Positions 26,260 through 37,000 of a stretch of 64,000 nucleotides of DNA are shown piece after piece. This stretch comes from Glossina fuscipes (Eukaryota > Arthropoda > Insecta > Diptera > Glossinidae): NCBI RefSeq assembly GCF_014805625.2, contig NW_023998415.1:24445659-24509658 (forward strand), read 5' to 3'. The translations under genes and the position numbers were made by a program. Every line of letters starts with the position of its first letter. Within the stretch, counting starts at the first letter, position 1. The notes beneath the pieces were generated by a model. The model searched no databases. It saw only the letters and a list, made by a program, of their open reading frames with translations, and was not told where the DNA came from.

Positions 26260-26479
26260 GCAATCAATGTAGGGTTGAAAGACGCATACCTAGTTAGAAA
26301 TCTGCTTGTTACGGCTTTACGAGAGGAAAAAAAAAACATTTCCAGCTGCCGTATCAAAGCGATTTCGTCTGATTAAAATAAATAAATAGTCTATATACGC
26401 CCTGGAGCGAATTTTCGATGTCCCTTAACTAATTTCCTACATATCTCTAACGTACATCCTGTGTTTAGCATAACATAAA

Positions 26480-27260
26480 CATTTTAGTCCATATCTTGTG
26501 GTCCCAATAACACATGAGCGTATGAGTAGCATTTTTGATTATGAATCGCAATTCCATCAGATAATCGATGATCAAAAGGGGAGATTTTTGAACACCTAAC
26601 ACATACATGTAGAATGCGGAGATCATTGATTTGTAAAGCAGTTGCAAAGCTGCGCGTAATAGATTCCTAAAGGGAATATTGTTCAATTCTAGTACCAAAA
26701 CATCCGCCAGTTGTTCCAATGATATTGGAAATGCAAATCTGTTCCTCACACTCTGATCTAAAATTCCATGTAATGGTTGAACTAGGCTGAGGTCTGGCCA
26801 TTATGCTGATCGGGGAAGATGTTCGATGATATTCTACTGTTCCTCAGACGAAGACTGCACTTCTCTAACTATATGTGCAGGCAGCGATATGCTAAACGTA
26901 ATAAGAGCTTCCAGGGCCAATAATGTGAACGGGAGCAGCAATTGAATGCCTTGGGCCTTCTCTAAGCTTGATTATAGCAAGCAAGCAAGCTGCCCAGATC
27001 GTAGGCGACGAACGATGATTCATCCGATCCTATCACATTCTTCAAATCGTCGAGTGTCCAGGTTTTATGATCGTCGAAGTATTTCTTACGCGATTTAGCT
27101 TTGCCTTTCGTTGGGAAACGCTTCACAATTGTGGCTCTTCCATGAATGCTAGCTGTATAGGACCCCCGCCGGTCGCTGGCAGTTAGCTTTACATTTCGTT
27201 CACCATTCATTTTCGCCGATGAGGTTTTACCCTGTTTTGCGTATGCTGCCATTACCGTGG
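26480..27260 (-). mobile_element. decayed Tc1-like transposase with internal deletion
   Basis: Minus strand. From 27252 downward a frame carries ASIHGRATIVKRFPTKGKA, DHKTWTLDDLKNVIGSDESSF, the Tc1 block around the second catalytic aspartate; the usual Trp of VIWSDES is Gly here. About 200 nt further (26860-26600) come NIIEHLPRSA, WPDLSLVQP, then VRNRFAFPISLEQLADVL and LNNIPFRNLLR, the Tc1 C-terminal region. In intact relatives these blocks lie about 130 residues apart, so about 200 nt including the third catalytic segment is missing. Several stops interrupt the frame. It is a different lineage from the 3.2-4.1 kb relic. Confidence 0.7.
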
Positions 27261-27941
27261 ATACTGTCGCTGGGTCAAACTATACAGAGTTCATCTGTTT
27301 TCGTTACGTATATTCCCGCTACTGCTAACCGAGCAGCAACGATTGCACATTTCACACTTGCGGCTGCATTAACTCGAAAAGTGGGTAAATGCGGTGACCG
27401 AGTTGCTATCTAATGAGCAAAAGAAGAAAAGAGTCGATGGTACCGAGTCAATTTTTAGTGCGTATGGCATAATTTACTGGATAATTTGATAAACGCCGAT
27501 GGGACTTGGGTATACTAAAATTCAGCTTCCACCGTGGAGCACCGCATGACGGGCGTATCAAAAGAGCCCTCAATAGCAAACCCGTGAAGTTGAAATTTGT
27601 ACTGACAACTTCGTATTCAAATCTGCTATGCGTGCGCTTTAGAAAACTTTGATCGCGTAGAGCTAAGCGGCACGTATTACACAAAATGCCAGTCGACCAC
27701 TGGAGACCAGACGATGCATAAAGAAAACACATTGTCTTTCATCGGGACAAGGCGATATCTAGCGATTTAATGAAAATGGAAGCAGCTTGATTTCGGTCAC
27801 GGCGTTATCTTTACTTTTCGGGTACCGGTTAAATTATGAAATTTGCTGTTCCTTGGATGAATTTTAGCCCGAAGAAGTCCCATAAATGGGACATCGAAGA
27901 GCTTAACGTAACTGTAACTAAGAAATTGTACGAAAAAAGAT

Positions 27942-27979
27942 GAAGAAGAAGAAGAAGAAGAGAAAGAGAAGAAGAAGAG
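27942..27979 (+). repeat. (GAA)n microsatellite
   Basis: A purine tract of GAA units with AGA interruptions. A second GAA tract lies at about 28362-28373. The Ser-rich minus-strand frame over it is an artefact. Confidence 0.9.
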
Positions 27980-28751
27980 GTAATACCGTGTGGCGAGTTG
28001 AAAGCAATTACTGTGAAAGTGCATTAGAGCCGGAAGCATATCGACTGTGGACGTTGAAATGGAACTGCGAAAGGGCTTCGCGCTTTGTCATGTAATGAAG
28101 AGTCAAGTAAAGCTTTTGCAAGCAAGCAAGGGGTCATAGGTTCAAGGCTACGAATATATTAACTTTCTCCACGAATAATTTCAGGGACAGAAGACAAGAA
28201 CGTAGAGAGCTTGTGTATGTCTGTCCCACCTTTACTATATTATTTCTTTGTTATTTCTTCCTTTTTTTATTTTTTGGAAAAGTCCAAAGCACCGACTAGT
28301 TGTCACATTCCAAGATGATATTTGCATCAAATCTTTATAATGAAAAATACCAAAAAAAAAGAAGAAGAAGAAAAGGCCGTTCAAGACACAATTTATTGTT
28401 TGCTTGTATTACTTTGAAATATATAGGGATAATCGTTTGAAATATCTCTCTTGAAAAATCATGTCATCCATCTGTAGCATGAAGCGAAAGCGTACAGACA
28501 ATGAAAATCAAAACACATTAGGTAAGGATTTGTTTGATATGTTGCTTCGATTTTACTTTTTATGCAAAAACGAAAGCAGCAGCGTAAGAACCGTTATTGT
28601 TGTGGAAGGACATGTGTGAGTTGTGCAATATGCAAGTTAAAGCACACAACTACGCAGATATCAGCAAACATAAGAGAGCGGGAGCTTAAAATTGAAAAAA
28701 ACGTACACACACGGACACATGAAACCAAACATAATGCTTAAGCTAAAAGGG

Positions 28752-28771
28752 TATAATATATCTATATATAT

Positions 28772-28824
<53 letters not shown>

Positions 28825-28825
28825 C
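28752..28825 (+). repeat. long interrupted (AT)n microsatellite
   Basis: An AT tract of about 70 bp broken twice by AAATAT. One of the longest in the window. Confidence 0.9.
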
Positions 28826-29082
28826 TTACACTCACGCTTACGCGTACACGCGCGGAATTATTCATATGCGAAATAAATAAGTTTTAAATTTTGTGTTTCT
28901 TGGATAATTGTTTGAATAAATTTTCGTAGTAGAGCTTGTGTAAGCGAACACATACATACTGCATACATGTTAAGCCAGATATTTTACAATAGGCTGCAAC
29001 CCATTTTTCGCTTTTTTTTCACTTTATAAAAAACACAAACCTTTTACTTCTAATGCTGCTGCTGCTTACTCTGTAGCTATCA

Positions 29083-29120
29083 TTGTTGTTGTTATCGTTG
29101 TTGTTGTTGTTGTTGTTGTT
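29083..29120 (+). repeat. (GTT)n microsatellite
   Basis: About twelve TTG/GTT units with an ATC interruption, preceded by a short GCT run at 29055. A second GTT-rich run lies at about 30863-30905. Confidence 0.9.
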
Positions 29121-30365
29121 ATGGTTATTATTGATGATGAATTTAATTTGTAATTTAAAGTGCGAATAGGGTTGTTTTACTTTAACTAACATTAAGTTTA
29201 ACTACATTAAGTTTTTTATATCGTTTGTAACGCACACAACAACATTCAGAAGAAATTCATTTATTTTCTATATATTTCATGTAAAAAGGCGCCGCATAAC
29301 TAGATAAGACGCGCCTGTAGGTCTCAAGTATAAGTAAAGGTGGTCTGCAGTTAGAATGATAAACAAAATGTATAGAAATAGTTAAAGAAATTAAGGTAAG
29401 TAGGCTTAAATATAATCTTGACCTCGCCGGCTAGGAAAGAAGAGCGAGTTCTTGAAATCATGTCTTTCCTAAAACAGTCAATCGTAATCTCAACGGGTTC
29501 ATTAATTTTTCACAAAAAGCACAGTCGGAAAAAATCTGGCCGACAAAAAGAGAGACATTACAAGAAACGTATTTGGGTTGGTTCAGTTCGATAGTGAATC
29601 AAGTCATATTCAGTCTAAGGCGGACTAGGAAAATGCATTCGGCTCGGGTAATGAAATCGACGAAGAAATCACTCTTAAGAATACAAATTCATGAGAAGAA
29701 TGGCCCTAAGTATTATTTAAAAGGACTTAAGTCACCTTCTGATCAAATTAAGTCAGGACCTTTTCACATCTTAATTATCCGTAAGATGAAAGCAATCTCT
29801 TAAATGAAGATATTTATTTGCTTGATAATCGAAAGCCTATTTTTAGCAATTTTTCGCATGAACTTTGTTCTTAAGGAGTCAGGCTTTAGTGTGAATTTCT
29901 TAACATTACGGTATTGAGCCCAATAAAAGCGATACTTTTACTTATCCGTAAGATCAGAGATCAGATCTTGCAATAGAGTTCTATTCGAACCTTCAATAAA
30001 AGACAGAATTTGTACACGGCTTTTGACAGCATTTTTCTCGTCGCTGTCCCTACAAATGGGCGTAAAAGTTGAGGTAGTTGAAACTAATTTTTAAATTCAA
30101 TTTTAATAAGAACCAATTTGCAACGCCTCGCATCAAACTTGAACTATATAAGCTCTACTGCTTTTAAGGCAAAATTTACGATATAGATGTAGATGAAAAT
30201 GATCAGTTTTTTCCGAATTTGTGGTCAGATTTTCAAACTTTTTCGACTGGCGATAAGAAGCAATTGGAGAAAAACATTCGCTTTTTTTTTTTATGGACAA
30301 ATTTCTGAAGCTGTAATTTCGGCTTCTGTAGACCCTTGTTTCTCAGGTGCATTTGTGTGCTTTGC

Positions 30366-30615
30366 ACATATTAGGCTAGTCCTCCGTGCCTGAATCTCTT
30401 GAAAAAAATTCGTATATTGTTATAGATGATGCGGGATACGAAGCCGTCTGTAATCTTTTTGCTCCGATTTTATCATATATTTGGCTAGTCCCCGCGATTA
30501 AGAGAAGTATAGCTCCATGCCTGAATCTCTTGAAAAAAATTTATATATTATTGTGGATGATGTGACGACAGATGATGGATACAAAGCCGTCTATAACCTT
30601 TTCCACCGATTTTAT
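30366..30615 (+). repeat. tandem duplication, period about 131 bp, with coding-like divergence
   Basis: Two units share GGCTAGTCC, GCCTGAATCTCTTGAAAAAA (starts 30388 and 30519), GCCGTCT and CCGATTTTATC. In one reading frame the units give PESLEKNSYIVIDDAGYEAVCNLF and PESLEKNLYIIVDD...GYKAVYNLF (blocks abbreviated). The second has small insertions: about 24 bp before the Met codon and 9 bp inside. The protein is not recognised. The frame of unit 1 has a stop just upstream, and that of unit 2 runs into a poly-A tract. Confidence 0.6.
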
Positions 30616-30702
30616 CCTTTTGATGTTATGTATTTGAGTGGCATGTATATATGTGTTAGTTATGATTTTTTACAATCTTGTTGTTTTTTTCGGTTTTCTC
30701 TC

Positions 30703-30707
<5 letters not shown>

Positions 30708-30735
<28 letters not shown>
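30708..30735 (+). repeat. poly(A) tract
   Basis: A pure A run of about 28 bp, among the longest here, about 95 bp after the 131-bp duplication. It might be a retroposition tail, but no retroposed sequence is recognised in front of it. Confidence 0.8.
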
Positions 30736-30736
<1 letters not shown>

Positions 30737-33044
30737 AAAGGCCGTCATTTACTTTGATTCACCCCTTCATTCGTCGTCGTCGACAAAGGGGGAAACTGTG
30801 TCGGGTTACGATTTTTGTTTTCTACCTTTTAAGGTTTGATTTTAAACGTGTATTTTATCCCTGTTATTGCTATTGTTGTTGTTGTTGTTATTGTTGTTAT
30901 TGTTTTCTTCTGTCTGTTTATATATTCCAAGCATTCGCACAATGTGCGTATGTTATTTATGTGTGTTTTCTTTCTTTTTTTAAAGAGCAGCAAAGAACAA
31001 AAAAAAAAAAAAATGATCTTTTTAAAAAATAATTTTTTAGAAACACGCAGCAGCCGTAGTAGTAAAAAGTAAGTCGTACCAAAAACATTACAAACCAGCG
31101 GTACATATACATATATACATCTATAACGTGACGAGTTGTAAAATTTTGAATAAAAAAACAGAAATGTTTAGTTTCCTTTTCCTTAAGCCAAACAAAAAAT
31201 CGCAAAAAAATAAAAAAACGAAGAAAATATTCTTAACCGCTCTGCAACACTAACTGTCAAGAAATCGTGGAAAATATTAAAGGAAAAAAGTTCAATGATA
31301 ACTGCGTAAACAAACACTAAAGCAATAGCGAAACAACAATTGAAACATTCGTATACCAGAATAGAGTAAATATGTTAAGCTCTTAATGGGAAAATGGGAA
31401 AACTTCTGGGAAAACTTTTTATAACACAACGCAACGTGAATATCGTAAGGAGAGCATATAATGAAAGATTGTGCGCAGTATTGAGTTGAAAATTTAAAAA
31501 AAAAAAAAATAAATAAATAAATGAATAAATGAATAAAAAAAAAAACAAAACTTAACAATCACAAGAGAGAAAAAAAAACAGATTTTTTTTAAAGAAAAAC
31601 TACAAAAAAAAAAAAAATTAAAAAACATTGTTAAAAGGATGTAGTTTACGAAATCATTCATATAACAACATATCAAAAAGAAAAAAAAAAATTACTCTTA
31701 AAAAGGACGCAAAGAGATTTTATAAATAATTTTTTTTAGAATTCTTTTTGCGTAAAAATATGAAAAATATTTTTATAAATGTATTTTTTTTGTTTCATAA
31801 TTGACTCTGTTTTTTTTTTGTTTGCAAAAAAAAAAATAATAATAATAAGAAGGTAAATATTGCAACACACACACGTACACATGTTTGTACATATAATATT
31901 ATAATATACATATAAATATATATATATGTATATTTATTTATTTATTTATATTTTTTAATTATTTGCGTTATAATTATTATTTGAAATATTTATTGTGCAA
32001 AAGAGAAAAGTTTCACATCAACGATTTGATGATAACTTTAAATTCTTTTTTGCGTTTCGTTAACGTGATGGCATCCATTTTGTTTAGGATAACCCAACAA
32101 ACCGTAAAACCTTAACCTAAACGCAAATATTTCGCACCGACACCAACTTATCGCGAACATAGAAGAAAAGTGATTTAAGTGAAATTAAAAGAAAAAAAAA
32201 ATCCCTTTGAATTAAATTGAATTACCGAACTTTGAGTTTAAGCAAAGTTTTTACGAAATTTTAAATTTCTCAAACTGTTCATCCATAGCCAAACATGTTA
32301 GATAGATAGATTTCTCAACAATGGGAAGAATACATCATCACTTGACGCACATACAAGTTATCTCTCAAACACCTATCACTATTAGGTCGGGATGCATGTA
32401 TTTTCTTATCGAAAAAATCGTAAGGAAGCTTGCTTGGTCTCATTTTCCTGATTGTTGCAATTTTCGGCAGAAAAATCTAATGCCGTCATGGTTACTGTAA
32501 AAAATCTGATCTGAAAATTAAACTAAAAATTGAAAGCCCTTTACTTATATATATATATACAATTTGAAAGGTATGTCTTTAGGCTACCATAGAATGTGAA
32601 AAGAAAAGCTTAAAAGAATTTTGCTGAAAGTTGAAAGTTGCGCAAAAGTTTTTATTTAATCCCGTATACGATATTTATTCACTAGATAAAGGTAAAATGC
32701 TAACTGTAATCTTTTTACTAATAATTGACTGCATGAACCGGTAATCGATTCAAACGTTTATAAGCAAGATAATATATATGCAAAGTTTCAAAAAAAAATA
32801 AAAAAATCTATCTATCTATAGACCTAAACATGGATGTTTTCTTGCCTAAATTTCCAAAATTCTATGCAACGGTTATGCCGATGGATGTCGTTCACGCCAT
32901 ACTTCGTTACTTTAACGGAGACCATCTACAGGCACATCTATTCACCATGCTATCATAGACATAATGACTCTGAAAAGTTATCATATATTATTTAGTTAAC
33001 AAGTATAGCAATAGCGTGCAATCAATCATCGAATAACTTTGTTA

Positions 33045-33255
33045 TTAAGGTTGTGTAGGGGCAATGATCGAAAAATTATTTGTTGCATTGGTCCTTGGCG
33101 AATTTTATTGAATTGCAAAAGTTGCGGCCTGCAGATTGAGCACATGAAAAGCAAGACGGACGGATGGACAGAGAGACAGATTGACAAACGGATGGACAAG
33201 CTTAAATCGATTCAAGCGAAATTGTTTTTGAAGTGCTTTCAGGCTTTCAGGCTTC
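33045..33255 (-). repeat. dispersed repeat family A, copy 6 (short fragment, reverse)
   Basis: It carries TTGGTCCTTGGCGAATTTTA, then AAAAGTTGCGGCCTGCAGA, then a GACGGACGGATGGACAGAGA tract and CTTAAATCGATTCAAGCGAA. These are the inner landmarks of the family in reverse orientation. Neither end is recognisable. Confidence 0.5.
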
Positions 33256-33879
33256 TATCATCTATCATTTCAACAAATTATTTGTGAGCATTGCATACAA
33301 ATAGCATGAAGACTATCTATATACATCTATATGCATGTTAAATACATGTGATCTTTTCCTCCGCGTTGCATTGAAGTTAATCGGCAATCAATTGAATCAA
33401 ATTTATGCTTATGCGTGAGGATTGCTTCGTTAATAAACATTTTTTCAAGTTACGCTTAAGTCAATTTCATTGTTCCTTTCCTTTACTGGCTTAAAGGTAT
33501 ATTTCACTTAATTACTAATGATATAGAGTATGCGGCCGAATGATTGGGAATTATTATCACTCATTATTTGATTTTCATCTTAATTTATCATAACATTTTA
33601 TAAACGGATTTAATTAAAATTCGTTTGCTGTGCTTAACGCATAAGCTTTTCATGTATTTTGCTTATAATCCTACGTAAAGTTAACCCATCGTATGCCAGT
33701 AAAGTCGGACTGTTTAAAATTTGCTTGCATGCAGAAAACGTATTACAACTACCACCGTACGTTACTATCGCTGCTTTGTTCCTCTATACTAGTAAACCGA
33801 AGAAGAAAAGGACGCCATTTTACGGAAATAACTAACGCCTTGTATGCAACATAAACGTACAGTAAAGTAAAGAAAATTT

Positions 33880-34092
33880 GATGAGTAATAATAATAATAA
33901 TAATAATAATAAGAGAAATTTTATAAAAAGAGTGTTAATTAAATACAAATAAATTCTATTAATTAACAATAACAAAAGAAGAATTAGAAGAAGAAGAACA
34001 AGAAGAATAAAAAGTAAAATAATATGTTTATAAAGAGACTTAGCGAAAAGATTGATTTAATGGGATAAGCACAAGTTGCTTGGTGGCCAACA
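33880..34092 (+). promoter_or_regulatory. 5' flank/5'UTR of the Glued-like gene with (TAA)n and GAA-rich tracts
   Basis: A (TAA)n microsatellite at 33887-33912 and a GAA-rich stretch at 33977-34010 sit just upstream of the start codon. No convincing TATA box or initiator can be singled out. An in-frame stop at 34066-34068 bounds the coding region. A small 5'UTR intron cannot be excluded, because CTTAG at about 34040 could serve as an acceptor. Confidence 0.4.
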
Positions 34093-37000
34093 ATGAGTGA
34101 GCATAACTTCAAAGTTGGCCAAAAAGTGCAAATCGCTGGCAGGCAACTTGAGGGACGCATCGCATATATAGGTTTAACAAATTTTGCCCCTGGCAAATGG
34201 ATTGGTGTCGTATTGAATGTTGAACGTGGCAAAAACAATGGTACCATACGTGGTATAACGTATTTTAAATGTGCCCCCAATTATGGAATATTCGTGCGGC
34301 CAACACAACTCTTAGTGAAACGAACCAATGTAATAGAAGCCGATAGAATGGAGGAGCAAACCGATGACGTAGATAGAGTAAAGGAGCAGCCAAAAGTAGA
34401 GGTTGCTTCGCAAGAAAAAGTAAAACCAAAGCCAATTGTAGACTCAACACCAAAAATGGTACCTAAACTGGGCAGCTGCACAAATCTCTTAAAAACTACC
34501 AAAATCAATCAACCGAAAGAAGTGAAATCATTGCTACCGTCAACAAGTCAGCTATCATTATTAAATACTGTTGGTCCATGCGGTGCGTTAAGACCACCGC
34601 CACCATTAGCTCCAAAACGCAGTAAGACCTCAATGAGTCCTTCAGAGAGTTTCTGCTGCGCTAAAAGGTCCGCCTTTGTGGAAACTGGTTTCTTAGAGAT
34701 TTTACGACCACAATTTATTCCCGGTCAGCCGTTACGTTCTCCCACATTCAATAGCATGGTGTTGAGTACTAGTTCTCAAAGTCTTCAAGAGCTGCAACAG
34801 CATAACAAAAATTTGGAAGCGAGAATCAATGAACTGAATAATGAAATTGATTTATTGAAGCAGCAAAAATCGGAAGATAAACGCAAATTAATGGAAATGG
34901 AACGTTTGCGTTTGCAAAATAAACAGCTGCTCGAATTTAAGGTTAGAATTATAGATCAGCAGACCTCCTTGCAAAGAGAATTGCAGAGATTGAGGCAAGA
35001 TTTGCGCGAGTGTAACGAATTAAAAATTAAATGTCAAAAGGAATTAGATGAAGCGGCTGAAAATATTGAGCTATTGACCTTGGATAAGGAAATGGCTGAG
35101 GAGCGTGCTGAGACCTTGCAAATTGAATTGGAAATAGCGCAAGAGCAGAACGAAGAGCTAGCTTTAGATATTGAAATTCTTAAGGCGGAAAACGAACGCT
35201 TCCTTATCGGCGTCGATAATCAAATAAATATAAAAGAGGAGCCCTCGCAGCCCACGCTGGGTGAGGTGAGAAAAATGGAGCAATATAATCAGCGTTTACG
35301 AGAAACTGTTATCAAATTAAGGGATGTTTTGACTGAAGAGAAACAACACGCTTTAAAAGCCGTTAAAGAGTTGGACACGCGTAATTCGGAAATTGCTGAA
35401 CTGAAAAAAACGAAAGAAATGCTGACGAAACGTTGCGATGTCATGGAATCGCATATTATCGATCTGCGGGAACAAGTTGATGCCGCATTAGGAGCTGAAA
35501 CGATGGTTTCCACATTGGCCAACGCTAAACTGGAACTCGAAGAAAAGGTACGCTTATTGGAAGAAGAAGTGGTCGAATTAGAGGCTTTAGAAGAAATTCA
35601 TGAACAATTAATCGAAAGCAATCAAGATCTGGAGAGGGATTTGAGGGAAGAAGTTGATTTATTGAATGCCCAAATACGTACATTGCAGCAAGAGAAAGAT
35701 GTAGCTTTGGAAACAGTTTACGAGCGAGACTGTACAATAATGAAATTTCGAGCATTGGTCAAATCACTTAACGAACGCGATCAACTAAAGGATCAAGTAA
35801 CTCTGACACCAGCCGCTATCACGACAGCCACCGTTTCCACTTCGGAAGATATGAGCAGTATCTCATCAAATCCTGAATTCATACCGGGTATAGATTTCCA
35901 GCAAGTATTTGCTTCCACTAAAGCTTACGGCCGAGCTTTAGATTTTCAATTGTCCAGCGTAGAGCTTAAGATGTCTCAACTGCATGTAGAATATTTGAAG
36001 GCTTTTCTACCCGAAGAGCTATTACTAAGAGGCGGGGCATACGATGTAATTTTAGTTTTATTGCTAATGCAGCGTTGCATAGAAAAGCTGGATATCGTTT
36101 GTACCGGTATACATGAAAAGTTTCCAGCATCTTGCGAATTTGGCAGAGATGCCATCTTTGAAGGTTTCTCTGTACATCGTTTCGCTTTTCGCACTAAATG
36201 TTTATATCTGTTACGCAGTCTGCGTATGGTGCTTCAGCAATTGGAATTCGCTTTAAATCACTGCGACTACGAGATCTGCACTCACGCCGCAATATACCGT
36301 TGCGAAATGGAAACTCAAGAGAAACAACTGGATGAACTGTTGCGTTTATTAAAGAAAGGCTTATTGGACGAGAACACCCAAGTTGAGGGCTTGGAGAGAG
36401 CAGTCGGTTTCTTCAATTCTCTGCTTACCAATTTGTTTGCGACCCAAAATCTAGCTGAACTATTGGACGAACAACGCTTGTATATTGCCCTCATTGAGGT
36501 ATACGATGTGGCTTTAGACTGCGTTAACACGCATGCGGGCCTCTTGTATACGATCATCAAGTTAGGCGATGAGCATACCGACAGCTTTTGCAGTATGCAA
36601 TTTCTTATGGAACATGCACGCACCTTCAAACAGCAATTAAAACAAATGCAAAGGAAGCTACCGACAAACTCGCTTGACTTTCATAAATTGCAATGGACGC
36701 AGATGCAACGTTTAAATGAGCGCAACGACCACTTGAGCAAATTAATTAATTTTCTGAGTTCGACCGCCCGTGAAGCGACAAAAGACATAGCCACCGCTTC
36801 CAAAAATCAAACAACTAACGAAATTGCCATCGATCACGAAAGGCTATGGCGCATAATTTTATTAAACTGCAGTAGAATGGCAACCGAAGATTTTGAACAT
36901 AATCCGGTCATGTTCTTCCAAAATTGTGTCCAACTTATGCAAGAGCAATTAAATGATTTCCAACGATTTATTGCGGAAGGCGAGAAAGCTCGTAACTCAA

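Larger units (their letters stand above)
16300..26479. other. 10-kb gene-poor stretch upstream of the scylla-like gene
   Basis: No exon, RNA gene or complete transposon is recognised on either strand. It holds poly-T runs (16478-16495, 21820-21841), the GAT repeat, a perfect short hairpin at 19553-19578, and several short frames without motifs. By position it may hold distal control elements of the scylla-like gene; that is inference. Confidence 0.5.
27261..33044. other. intergenic, microsatellites and unrecognised fragments
   Basis: Apart from the microsatellites and the 131-bp duplication listed separately, nothing is assignable. At 27734-27940 on the plus strand IVFHRDKA and, about 75 nt later, KFAVPWMNFSPKKSHKWDIEEL could be scraps of another DDE transposase, broken by stops. 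The 30.9-32.2 kb part is dominated by A runs. Confidence 0.4.

Noticed and set aside
27734..27940. IVFHRDKA / PWMNFSPKKSHKWDIEEL fragments as a maT-type transposase
   Set aside because: Broken by stops, and only one short motif resembles a DDE transposase; kept as a remark, not a feature.
30517..31032. 171-codon frame starting in the 131-bp duplication
   Set aside because: Most of it is a Lys run from poly(A) and a Tyr/Cys run from a GTT-like repeat; not a credible protein.
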